Of a DNA stretch of 64,000 bases, positions 1 to 7,896 are shown in pieces; within the stretch, counting starts at the first letter, position 1; each line of letters starts with the position of its first letter. Source of the stretch: an uncultured Pelagibacteraceae bacterium (GTDB lineage: Bacteria; Pseudomonadota; Alphaproteobacteria; Pelagibacterales; Pelagibacteraceae); the NCBI GenBank assembly GCA_902574035.1, contig CACGMC010000002.1, forward strand, positions 1 to 64,000, read 5' to 3'. The position numbers were made by a program, and so were the translations under genes. The notes beneath the pieces were generated by a model that saw only the letters and a program-made list of their open reading frames with translations, was not told the origin of the DNA and ran no database searches.

Positions 1-1
1 T

Positions 2-577
2 GTACCAGTTTGTTTGATTTTGATGTCTATGCCGCTTCTAATTCCTTGGAATGTTGTTGGAGCAATGTGGAATATTTTTGCACTACCAGATATTGGTTTT
101 CTTGGTCATTCATTAAACGCAATGGGTTTTGATTATAACTTTACCCAACAACCTGGTGATGCATGGTTCACAACAATTTTAATGGATGTTTGGCATTGGA
201 CATCTTTAGTTGTTCTTTTGTCTTATGCAGGTCTAAATTCAATTCAGCCTGCGTACTATCAAGCTGCAGAAATTGATGGTGCTAGTAGATGGGCAACTTT
301 CAGATATATTGAATTACCAAAAATGAAAAAGGTTTTAACTTTAGCAATTTTATTAAGATTTATGGATAGTTTTATGATTTACACTGAGCCATTTGTACTA
401 ACAGGAGGTGGGCCAGGAAATACTACAGCATTTTTATCTATTGACTTAGTTAAAATGGCTTTGGGTCAATTTGATTTAGGACCAGCAGCTGCAATGTCAT
501 TAATATATTTCTTTATCGTACTTTTAGTTTGTTGGGTATTTTATAATTTAATGATGAAAAATGAGGCACAGTCATGA
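2..577 (+). CDS. Glycerol/sugar-type ABC transporter permease (GlpP-like), 5'-truncated
   Basis: This is a MalF-type inner-membrane permease subunit of a carbohydrate-type ABC importer. The frame is open from base 2, so the gene starts upstream of the window and the TTG at 14 in the ORF track is only the first start-like codon. The visible part has several hydrophobic segments and the cytoplasmic EAA loop, here AAEIDGASRWATFRYIELP, which docks on the ATPase. It overlaps the next permease by 4 bp (ATGA), so the two are translationally coupled. The DUF2160 protein two genes downstream is typical of glycerol importer operons (rhizobial glpSTPQV type), so glycerol or a related polyol is the likely substrate. 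The substrate is inferred from context only; the ATPases and binding protein are not in the window. Confidence 0.85.
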   Translation, partial: VPVCLILMSMPLLIPWNVVGAMWNIFALPDIGFLGHSLNAMGFDYNFTQQPGDAWFTTILMDVWHWTSLVVLLSYAGLNSIQPAYYQAAEIDGASRWATFRYIELPKMKKVLTLAILLRFMDSFMIYTEPFVLTGGGPGNTTAFLSIDLVKMALGQFDLGPAAAMSLIYFFIVLLVCWVFYNLMMKNEAQS

Positions 578-1374
578 AAAAATATAAATGGTTAGTACCT
601 ACATTATATATAATTTTTTTAATGCTACCGATTTATTGGTTAATAAATATGTCATTTAAAACAACTACTGAAATTATAAATACATATTCTTTATGGCCAC
701 AAAAATTTACAACAGAAAATTATGTAAAAATTTTTACAGATAGTACCTGGTATATGGGTTACATTAACTCAATTACCTATACAGTTTTCAATACCGTTAT
801 TTCTGTTGCAGCAGCTTTACCAGCAGCTTATGCGTTTTCTAGATATAAATTTTTAGGTGACAAGCATTTGTTCTTTTGGTTATTAACAAATAGAATGGCT
901 CCACCAGCTGTTTTTGCTTTACCATTTTTCCAGTTTTATTCATCTGTAAACTTGTTTGATACTCATATAGCCGTAGCACTGTCTCACTGTTTGTTTAATA
1001 TTCCTCTTGCAGTTTGGATATTAGAAGGATTTATGTCTGCTGTTCCTAAAGAGTTAGATGAAACAGCTTACGTAGATGGGTACTCTTTTGGTAGGTTTTT
1101 CTTTAAAATATTTGTTCCAACTATTGCAGCTGGAATAGGTATAACCATGTTTTTCTGCTTTATGTTCTCATGGGTAGAGCTTTTATTAGCTAAAACATTA
1201 ACAGCTACTGCAGCAAAACCAATAGCAGCTACTATGACCAGAACTGCTAGTACCTCGGGATATGAACTTGGTTTATTAGCTGCAGCAGGAACGTTAACAA
1301 TTATTCCTGGAGCAATTGTAATTTACTTTGTTAAAAATTATATAGCAAAAGGATTTGCGATGGGAAGGGTTTAA
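574..1374 (+). CDS. Glycerol/sugar-type ABC transporter permease (GlpQ-like)
   Basis: This is the MalG-type second permease of the importer, 266 aa, the usual length for the family. About six hydrophobic segments are visible. The EAA loop reads ELDETAYVDGYSFGRFFFKIFVP near residues 160-180, with the conserved glycine. The start ATG lies inside the end of the preceding permease, and the stop shares its last base with the ATG of the DUF2160 gene, so the three genes form one tightly coupled operon. The polyol or glycerol assignment rests on the neighbouring DUF2160 gene. Another carbohydrate substrate cannot be excluded from the permease sequence alone. Confidence 0.87.
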   Translation: MKKYKWLVPTLYIIFLMLPIYWLINMSFKTTTEIINTYSLWPQKFTTENYVKIFTDSTWYMGYINSITYTVFNTVISVAAALPAAYAFSRYKFLGDKHLFFWLLTNRMAPPAVFALPFFQFYSSVNLFDTHIAVALSHCLFNIPLAVWILEGFMSAVPKELDETAYVDGYSFGRFFFKIFVPTIAAGIGITMFFCFMFSWVELLLAKTLTATAAKPIAATMTRTASTSGYELGLLAAAGTLTIIPGAIVIYFVKNYIAKGFAMGRV

Positions 1375-1727
1375 TGTTTACAAAATTATACGCAGCTACT
1401 TGGGGCGATGTGGGTAAAGCAAAAGAAAAAGGCTTTTTTGACTTTGATTTATTTTCATGGATGGCCTGGACATGGCAAACAGCTGCCTTTTTTATCTTTA
1501 TAGCGTTATGTATAACGGTAATGCTTATTTGGGAAAAAAAAGTACCTGGAGGTTCTCCAAGAAAAGGTATTTTAGGTTTAGATACAACTAGAGGTGATAG
1601 ACTATTTGTATCTTTGTTGGGTAGTGCGTTTATTCATTTAGCTTGGTTAGGTTTAGTAGGCAGTCTCTTGTGGATAGCATCAATTATTTGCGTTGCTTAT
1701 TTTATTGTTGTATTTAAATACGTATAA
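1374..1727 (+). CDS. DUF2160 family small membrane protein
   Basis: The product is a 117-aa membrane protein with about three hydrophobic segments and the conserved-looking stretch PGGSPRKGILGLDTTRGDRLF between the first and second. Such DUF2160 proteins occur in glycerol ABC transporter operons of alphaproteobacteria. Their exact role is unknown; an accessory subunit of the permease is a reasonable inference. The ATG overlaps the stop of the upstream permease by one base. Only 5 bp separate it from gap, so the transporter and GAPDH may be co-transcribed. Confidence 0.8.
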   Translation: MFTKLYAATWGDVGKAKEKGFFDFDLFSWMAWTWQTAAFFIFIALCITVMLIWEKKVPGGSPRKGILGLDTTRGDRLFVSLLGSAFIHLAWLGLVGSLLWIASIICVAYFIVVFKYV

Positions 1728-1732
1728 CACAT

Positions 1733-2737
1733 ATGGTTAAAGTAGGAATTAATGGTTTTGGTAGAATAGGGCGGCTTATCTTAAGAGCTTTATTAGAAAA
1801 TTATAAAGGAAAAATTCAAGTTGTAGGTATTAATGATCTTGGTTCCATAGAAGCCAACGCTCATCTTATAAAATTCGACAGTACACATGGAACATTAAAC
1901 CATGACGTAAAAACTACCAAAGATGGTTTTCAAATAGGAGATCAAAATATCAAAGTTTTTTCTGAAAGAGATCCAGCCAAATTACCTTGGGGGAAAATTG
2001 GAGCAGATGTAGTTTTAGAATGCACAGGTTTCTTTTTAGATAAAAAATCGGCTGGTAAACATATAGAGGCTGGTGCTAAAAAAGTAATAATTTCTGCTCC
2101 AGCAAAGGAAGTAGATTTTACTGTTGTTCAAGGAGTTAACAGCAAAGATTTGAAAAAAGAACATAATATAATTTCTAATGGCTCTTGTACTACAAACTGT
2201 TTAGCACCAGTTGCTATGGTTTTAGAAAATACTTTTGGTATTGAATATGGATATATGACTACTATACATAGTTACACAGGAGATCAAAAACTTTTAGATA
2301 CACTTCATAAAGACTTGAGAAGAGCAAGAGCGTCAGGTGACGCCATGATTCCAACTTCTACTGGAGCAGCTAAAGCTATGAGTTTGGTATTACCTAGCTT
2401 GAAAGGAAAACTAGACGGAACGGCAATTAGAGTACCAACACCTAATGTTTCTTTAATTGATCTTACATTCGTGCCTAATAAAGAAGTAACGGCTGAAAGC
2501 ATAAATGATGCCATGAGTAAAGCAGCTAAGGGACCTTTAAAAGGAATATTAGCAACTAACTCAGCTCCTTTGGTTTCTAAAGACTTTAATCATAATCCGC
2601 ACAGTTCAATTTTTGATTTAACACAGACACAGGTTATTAAGGGAAAGTTTAGTAGAGTATTATCTTGGTATGACAATGAGTGGGGTTTTTCGAACAGAAT
2701 GTGTGATACTTCAATTCAAATTGCAGGATTGATTTAG
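1733..2737 (+). CDS. gap: Glyceraldehyde-3-phosphate dehydrogenase
   Basis: This cytoplasmic enzyme interconverts glyceraldehyde-3-phosphate and 1,3-bisphosphoglycerate using NAD. The 334-aa length is standard. The Rossmann motif NGFGRIGR is at residues 7-14 and the catalytic cysteine is Cys152 in SNGSCTTNCLAP. The general-base histidine is His179 in TTIHSYTGDQ, and the ending WYDNEWGFSNRM is typical. The Asn-Asp pair at residues 34-35 suggests NAD rather than NADP preference. The gene follows a polyol transporter operon by 5 bp and converges on pyk and its small partner ORF, overlapping the latter by 4 bp. No phosphoglycerate kinase gene is adjacent. Confidence 0.97.
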   Translation: MVKVGINGFGRIGRLILRALLENYKGKIQVVGINDLGSIEANAHLIKFDSTHGTLNHDVKTTKDGFQIGDQNIKVFSERDPAKLPWGKIGADVVLECTGFFLDKKSAGKHIEAGAKKVIISAPAKEVDFTVVQGVNSKDLKKEHNIISNGSCTTNCLAPVAMVLENTFGIEYGYMTTIHSYTGDQKLLDTLHKDLRRARASGDAMIPTSTGAAKAMSLVLPSLKGKLDGTAIRVPTPNVSLIDLTFVPNKEVTAESINDAMSKAAKGPLKGILATNSAPLVSKDFNHNPHSSIFDLTQTQVIKGKFSRVLSWYDNEWGFSNRMCDTSIQIAGLI

Positions 2738-2895
2738 TCTTTTGATTTTTCTGCTTGTTCAATTAACTTAAGAGTATTTTTGGGTATATCGTCATTATCG
2801 ACTCTTTTTTTCGATTTAATTTGGGTATTGACCTTAACTTCATTTATCTCACTTACAGCATTTAAAATTTCATTAATAGAATATTTTTCTTCCAT
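2734..2895 (-). CDS. 53-aa hypothetical protein coupled to pyk
   Basis: This ORF is too short for the supplied track. It reads on the minus strand from ATG at 2895-2893 to TAA at 2736-2734 and encodes 53 residues beginning MEEKYSINEILNAVSEINEV. Its ATG shares a base with the pyk stop codon (TAATG), the same coupling seen between recognised genes elsewhere in the window, and this is the main argument that it is real. The product is acidic and lysine-rich, probably helical at the N-terminus, with no cysteine, signal peptide or membrane segment. I do not recognise a family. It also fills what would otherwise be a gap of about 160 bp between gap and pyk. Confidence 0.6.
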   Translation of the reverse strand: MEEKYSINEILNAVSEINEVKVNTQIKSKKRVDNDDIPKNTLKLIEQAEKSKD

Positions 2896-4307
2896 TATGA
2901 ACCAACCTTATAGAGTCTTATCATATTAGTCATAGTCGCATTACCAAAAGGCAAACCCGCAGTGATAATCACAAAATCATTTTTTTTAATAGATTTATCT
3001 TTTTTAATTATTTGCCGCGATATATTTATCATATCTTTCCAACCACTAGCATCTTTACTTTTTATAGATCGAACGCCCCACAATAAAGACATTTGTCTAC
3101 TTACTATTATATTTGGAGATATAGTTATAATCTTAACTCTAGGCCTTACTGCTGATACTAATTTTGCGGTAGTACCAGAATTAGAAAAAGCAATTATTGC
3201 TTTTACAGATGGGTTGTAAGCAAGATCTTTTACAGATAATACAATTGATTTTATAGGATCCCTCTTAACTTCAATAGAACTCTTAAAATCTTCAATGTGT
3301 TCTTTTTTATATGCTTCCGTTGAAACAATTGTTTTAAACATTGTTTTTACTGCTTGCACTGGATATTTGCCTACTGCTGTTTCAGCAGACAGCATTACTG
3401 TATCAGCACCCTGAAATATTGCAGTAGCAATATCATTTATTTCTGCTCTGGTTGCTGTAAAATTATTTATCATACTTTCAAGCATCTGTGTAGCTACTAT
3501 GACTGGTTTAGAGGAGTTATTACATTTTTTTATTATTCCCAACTGTATTTTTGGAACTTCGCTATGGCCAACATCTAGGGCCAAATCTCCCCTTGCTACC
3601 ATAATCGCATCCGAAGCTTTAATAATTTCTTCAATATTTTTTACTGCTAATTTATTTTCAATTTTTGAAATTATACCAATTTTTTTTCCCAATAATTTTT
3701 TCGCCTTATAAATTAATTTTGCATTTTCAACATAAGATAAAGCAACCCATTCACAACCCAGTTTTTTTGCAAGTTTAATATCTAATTTATCTTTTTTAGT
3801 AAAATTATTAAAAGGTATTGATAGATTTTTAATATGAACACTTTTCATATCACTTATAATAAAGTCCTGACTTAAATTTTTTGTTACAACTGATAAAGAA
3901 TTTCTTTTTATTACCTTAAAAGCATATTTTCCATCATCAACTAGGATAATATGGTTTTTTTTTATCTTTTTAAGTAATTTTGGATAAGGCAATGTTACTC
4001 TGTTTTTATCACCAAGTTTATTTTTTAAATCGAAAGTAAAAAATTGATTTTTTTTGATAACTTGATTTTTTTTCTTAAATCTTCCAATACGGATTTTAAC
4101 TCCTTGCAAATCACCTATAATAGATACATTTTTTGATGTTTTCTTTTCTAAGCTTCTTATTTGCTGAATAATTTTTTTAATATTTGTTAAATCATGACTA
4201 AAATTAATTCTAAAAGCATCTACACCTAAACCAATGATCTTTCTTAGGATGCTTAATGAGCTTATGGATGGTCCTATAGTAGCTATAATTTTTGCTTTTT
4301 TTTCCAT
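2895..4307 (-). CDS. pyk: Pyruvate kinase
   Basis: Pyruvate kinase converts phosphoenolpyruvate and ADP to pyruvate and ATP. The 470-aa length matches bacterial enzymes. The N-terminus has the family pattern KIIATIGPS and RINFSHD. The metal and substrate region reads MVARGDLALDVG, and the signature TRAEINDIATAIFQGADTVMLSAETAVGKYP is intact. The C-terminal domain ends near GLPFGNATMTNMIRLYKVG. It is convergent with gap, so two glycolytic steps lie side by side in opposite directions. The stop codon overlaps the start of a 53-aa ORF. No regulatory site is evident. Confidence 0.96.
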   Translation of the reverse strand: MEKKAKIIATIGPSISSLSILRKIIGLGVDAFRINFSHDLTNIKKIIQQIRSLEKKTSKNVSIIGDLQGVKIRIGRFKKKNQVIKKNQFFTFDLKNKLGDKNRVTLPYPKLLKKIKKNHIILVDDGKYAFKVIKRNSLSVVTKNLSQDFIISDMKSVHIKNLSIPFNNFTKKDKLDIKLAKKLGCEWVALSYVENAKLIYKAKKLLGKKIGIISKIENKLAVKNIEEIIKASDAIMVARGDLALDVGHSEVPKIQLGIIKKCNNSSKPVIVATQMLESMINNFTATRAEINDIATAIFQGADTVMLSAETAVGKYPVQAVKTMFKTIVSTEAYKKEHIEDFKSSIEVKRDPIKSIVLSVKDLAYNPSVKAIIAFSNSGTTAKLVSAVRPRVKIITISPNIIVSRQMSLLWGVRSIKSKDASGWKDMINISRQIIKKDKSIKKNDFVIITAGLPFGNATMTNMIRLYKVGS

Positions 4308-4346
4308 TGTTTTAAGAATTATTTACATTATCATCAATTTTTTTAA

Positions 4347-4763
4347 ATGAAACAAGTCTTTCATGAAATAGAAATTAATACTAATGGACAGAAACTTTAC
4401 GATTTTACATCTGAAGTAAAAAAATGGATTAAAAAAAATGAATTTTTCAATGGCATTATTAATTTGAGCATTTTACACACTAGCGCTTCATTAATTATAC
4501 AAGAAAATGCTGACCCTGATGTTCAAAAAGATATTTTAAGTTTTTTTAATAAATTAGTACCTATGGACCGAAGCTATATTCATGACACTGAAGGAAAAGA
4601 TGATATGCCAGCACATCTAAAAACTATTTTAACCTCAACTCATCTTTCTTTATCAATAAAAAATAATGATTTAATTTTAGGTACATGGCAGGGATTATAC
4701 TTATTTGAACATAGAATTGAAAAGCATATAAGAAAAATTAATTTTCATTTTATTGGAAATTGA
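4347..4763 (+). CDS. YjbQ/UPF0047 family protein
   Basis: This small cytoplasmic protein of 138 aa matches the YjbQ (UPF0047) family in length and in signature regions: LHTSASLIIQENADPDV near residues 45-60, YIHDTEGKDDMPAHLK near 75-90, and LILGTWQGLYLFEHR near 112-126. The conserved histidines and acidic residues are consistent with the metal-binding trimeric fold. Family members have weak thiamine-phosphate synthase activity, but the physiological role is unsettled. It is divergent from pyk across a 39-bp gap and convergent with the Anbu gene. The family call is firm, the function is not. Confidence 0.88.
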   Translation: MKQVFHEIEINTNGQKLYDFTSEVKKWIKKNEFFNGIINLSILHTSASLIIQENADPDVQKDILSFFNKLVPMDRSYIHDTEGKDDMPAHLKTILTSTHLSLSIKNNDLILGTWQGLYLFEHRIEKHIRKINFHFIGN

Positions 4764-4774
4764 TAAATATGAAA

Positions 4775-5500
4775 TTATTTTTCCCAATCAAATTTTGGGA
4801 AAGTGTCAAAAACTTGTAAAACTTTATCTGACCATTGGTTGCAAACTTTTGCATAATCATCATCAGCAGTATTCAGACATTTTAAATAGCACATTTTTTT
4901 TTCATCTTTTTTATAAACAGCTATATCAATAGGCGGTCCAACTGTAAGATCACTTTTAAGAGTTGAGTCCATAGAAATTAATGCACACCTTGATGCATCT
5001 CCAATAGAAACACTTGGAGTAATTACTCTATCTAAAATTGGTTTTCCGTATTTAACTTCACCTATTACTAAGTAAGGCTTACTATCAGCAGGTCTAATAT
5101 AGTTGCCTTGAGGATAAACCATGTACAGTTCTAGTTGTTGTCCTCTTATCTGTCCTCCAATAATAAAAGTAGATCCCAATACTAAACTGTCTGTATTTAC
5201 TCCATCAGGGGACGAGTGTTTAACATTGAGTTTTCCAATATATGATGCAATTTGTTCAAAATCTTTACAAGTATTTAAACTTAACGAGCTATCTTTATTT
5301 TTTATATCTTTTTCTAATGATTTAAAAACTGCTTGAGAGGTAGCTAAATTTCCAGATGTTACTATAATTATTGTTCTATCTCCTACATCATAAGTCAACA
5401 TCTTAGAGTAAATATTGACGTTATCTAATCCAGCATTAGTTCTTGAGTCCGATGCCAAAACTACGCCTTCGTTTGTTTTTATACCAACACAATAAGTCAT
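4775..5500 (-). CDS. Anbu proteasome-like peptidase (ancestral beta-subunit homologue)
   Basis: This is a self-compartmentalising Ntn-hydrolase related to HslV and the proteasome beta subunit. After removal of Met the N-terminus is Thr-Tyr-Cys-Val-Gly, so Thr is the presumed nucleophile. The Anbu hallmark LASDSRTNAGLDNVNIYSKM follows at about residues 15-35, with a lysine in the expected catalytic region. The 241-aa length is typical of Anbu and longer than HslV. It is divergently transcribed from a circularly permuted ATP-grasp gene, a known genomic partner of Anbu. The usual alpha-E and transglutaminase-like partners are absent here. The physiological substrate of Anbu is unknown; peptide turnover is inferred from the fold. 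Confidence 0.9.
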   Translation of the reverse strand: MTYCVGIKTNEGVVLASDSRTNAGLDNVNIYSKMLTYDVGDRTIIIVTSGNLATSQAVFKSLEKDIKNKDSSLSLNTCKDFEQIASYIGKLNVKHSSPDGVNTDSLVLGSTFIIGGQIRGQQLELYMVYPQGNYIRPADSKPYLVIGEVKYGKPILDRVITPSVSIGDASRCALISMDSTLKSDLTVGPPIDIAVYKKDEKKMCYLKCLNTADDDYAKVCNQWSDKVLQVFDTFPKFDWEK

Positions 5501-5607
5501 AATTAATGTTAAAATATTTAATCTATTATAGATAACCCAAATTACACATGTCAGACATCTATTTCTTGCATTTGATTAATTGTCTAAATAATTAATAATT
5601 TTAACTT

Positions 5608-7050
5608 ATGGTTGATATATGGAAAAAATATAACTCTAGCAAGTCTTATGATGAGTATTTTAACTTAGATAATAAGCTTAGAAAACAAGCTAAAACTATA
5701 TCAGGCATCCTAGAAAGATATGGAATAAAAAAATTAAATGAAATTGAGAAAAACTGTCAAAGCACTATTAATGCCAGAGGTATTAATTTTAAAGTTTATT
5801 CTGCTGATAAAAGACAAGATGAAAAAAAATGGCCTTTAGATATTATCCCAAGAATTATAGAAAAAAAAGAATGGAATAAAGTTTCAAAGGGATTATTACA
5901 AAGAGTCAAAGCGCTCAATCTTTTTATAGATGATGTGTATAATGAAAAAAAAATCTTTAAGGAAAAATTAATTCCTGAGGAATTGGTTTTCAAATCTCCT
6001 TATTATTTAAAGCAATGTGAAGGATTTTCACCTAAGCACAAAGCTTGGTCTAATATATCAGGTGTTGACTTAATTAAAAATAAAGACGGAGAGTTTTTAG
6101 TTTTAGAGGATAATCTAAGAGTTCCATCAGGTGTATCTTACATGCTTGAAAATCGTATGGTGATGAGAGATGTTTTTCCAGAATTATTTACAAGATACAA
6201 GGTATCTTCAATTCATCAATATCCAAATAAACTTTATAACTGTATGCAAGAATGCGTACCAAAAAAAACTAAAAATCCACATATGGTTTTACTTACACCA
6301 GGTATATATAACTCGGCTTATTTTGAACATGAATTTTTAGCTGATCAAATGGGTATAGCTTTAGTTGAAGGTAAAGATTTATTCGTTGAAAAAGATTATG
6401 TTTACATGAAAACGGTTAAAGGTCCGTTAAAGGTAGATTGTATTTATAGAAGAATAGATGACAATTTTCTAGATCCAAAAACTTTTTATAAGAAGTCACT
6501 TTTAGGTGTTGCCGGTCTATTCAAATCTTGGATTAAAGGAAACGTAGGAATAGTCAACGCACCTGGAACAGGCATTGCGGACGATAAAGCTATTTATTCA
6601 TATGTTGGTGAAATGATAAAATTTTATTTAAATGAGGAGCCAAAAATTAATCAAGTTGAAACTTTTTTATGTAGAAACAAAATAGAAAGAGAGCATGTTT
6701 TAGAGAATATTTCAGAACTAGTAGTAAAACCAACTAATGGATCTGGAGGAAATGGTATTATGATAGGACCCAAAGCTTCAACAAAAGAAAAAAACGATTT
6801 TATAAATAAGATTAATAAAGATCCAAAAGGTTACATTGCCCAACCACTTGAAGTTTTGTCAACAACTCCTACAATTTCAGAAAACTCAATTGAACCAAGA
6901 CATCTTGATTTAAGACCGTTCGTTCTTAGTGGCAAAACTTCATGGGTTACAACTGGTGGCCTTACTAGAGTAGCTCTTCGAAAAGGAAGCACTATAGTTA
7001 ATAGTTCACAAGGCGGTGGTTCAAAAGATACTTTAGTTATTGAAGTATAA
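5608..7050 (+). CDS. Circularly permuted ATP-grasp protein (COG2308 type)
   Basis: The 480-aa protein matches the circularly permuted ATP-grasp family. Visible motifs include LEDNLRVPSGVSYMLENR near residue 170, LVKPTNGSGGNGIMIGP near 370-385, and the C-terminal hallmark RPFVLSGKTSWVTTGGLTRVALRKGS followed by NSSQGGGSKDT. Such enzymes are predicted amide ligases that modify peptides or amino acids using ATP. They commonly sit with Anbu, alpha-E and transglutaminase-like proteins. Here only Anbu is adjacent, divergently across a 107-bp shared promoter region. The protein ends right after the signature, so no alpha-E domain is fused to it. The reaction is inferred from the family, not shown. 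Confidence 0.88.
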   Translation: MVDIWKKYNSSKSYDEYFNLDNKLRKQAKTISGILERYGIKKLNEIEKNCQSTINARGINFKVYSADKRQDEKKWPLDIIPRIIEKKEWNKVSKGLLQRVKALNLFIDDVYNEKKIFKEKLIPEELVFKSPYYLKQCEGFSPKHKAWSNISGVDLIKNKDGEFLVLEDNLRVPSGVSYMLENRMVMRDVFPELFTRYKVSSIHQYPNKLYNCMQECVPKKTKNPHMVLLTPGIYNSAYFEHEFLADQMGIALVEGKDLFVEKDYVYMKTVKGPLKVDCIYRRIDDNFLDPKTFYKKSLLGVAGLFKSWIKGNVGIVNAPGTGIADDKAIYSYVGEMIKFYLNEEPKINQVETFLCRNKIEREHVLENISELVVKPTNGSGGNGIMIGPKASTKEKNDFINKINKDPKGYIAQPLEVLSTTPTISENSIEPRHLDLRPFVLSGKTSWVTTGGLTRVALRKGSTIVNSSQGGGSKDTLVIEV

Positions 7051-7078
7051 TCTTACTATTTTTGTGTTAAAAGTTTAA

Positions 7079-7879
7079 ATGTATTCAAATTCTTCCATTT
7101 TAATATTTACCGATTTAGATGGAACACTTTTAAATAGAGATACTTTTAAGTTCGACAGTATTAAAATTTTCCTAAAAGAGTTAAAAAACAAAAATATTAT
7201 AATTATACCGAATTCTAGTAAAACCGAGGATGAAATAAAAGAATTTAATAATGAAGCCAACTTTAAATTTCCATTTATCAGTGAAAATGGATCAATTATT
7301 CATAACCTAAATTTTTTAAGTAGCGAATTCCCAAACAAAATTATTCTAGCTAAAAATGTTTATGAAATTCAAAATATTTTTAATAAAAATATAAATCAAG
7401 ATTTAAAATCCAAATGTAGAGTTATTTCAAATCTAACAACGCAAGAACAAATTCAAATATTTGGTTTACCAGAAAATAAGCTTAAGCAGGTATTTAAGAG
7501 AACATGTACAATACCGATAAAATTTGAGGGAAATAACAAGGAAAAATTACGTTTAAAAAATATTTTATTAGAAATCGGTTTAGATTTCAAAGATGGTGGA
7601 AGGGTTTTAAATTTAGGTGATAGAGTTAATAAAGCTGATGCTATGAAGAAAATAACTTATATGCTTGAAAATAAATATAAATCTAAACCAAAAACTATAG
7701 CAATAGGCGATAATCATAATGACCTAGAAATGCTAAAAAATTCAGATGTACCTTGTTTGGTAAAAAATGATAAGTTTATAAATAAAGATCTACAAATTAA
7801 AAATTTGATAATGTCAAAACAAACTGCACCAGAAGGGTGGGTAGAGGTTGTCAAATTGGCACTAGAAAAAATAAAATAA
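7079..7879 (+). CDS. HAD phosphatase, glucosyl/mannosyl-3-phosphoglycerate phosphatase family
   Basis: This is a HAD-IIB family phosphatase of 266 aa. Motif I is FTDLDGTLL at residues 9-17, motif II is IIPNSS, and motif IV is AIGDNHNDLEML near residues 205-216. The cap-region sequence PFISENGSIIH resembles mannosyl-3-phosphoglycerate phosphatases. The next gene is a GpgS-like glycosyltransferase whose ATG lies 17 bp past this stop, so the pair probably makes glucosylglycerate: the transferase forms glucosyl-3-phosphoglycerate and this enzyme removes the phosphate. Mannosyl versus glucosyl specificity cannot be read from the sequence; the partner favours glucosyl. Confidence 0.82.
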   Translation: MYSNSSILIFTDLDGTLLNRDTFKFDSIKIFLKELKNKNIIIIPNSSKTEDEIKEFNNEANFKFPFISENGSIIHNLNFLSSEFPNKIILAKNVYEIQNIFNKNINQDLKSKCRVISNLTTQEQIQIFGLPENKLKQVFKRTCTIPIKFEGNNKEKLRLKNILLEIGLDFKDGGRVLNLGDRVNKADAMKKITYMLENKYKSKPKTIAIGDNHNDLEMLKNSDVPCLVKNDKFINKDLQIKNLIMSKQTAPEGWVEVVKLALEKIK

Positions 7880-7896
7880 AAGGAATAAGTTTTGTT

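Noticed and set aside
2305-2514. 69-aa ORF antisense to gap
   Set aside because: It is a shadow frame of a firmly identified gene, like the other short antisense ORFs in the track.
7837-7896. Upstream extension of the GpgS ORF in the track
   Set aside because: It lies inside the phosphatase gene; the ATG at 7897 has a good ribosome site and a sensible N-terminus.
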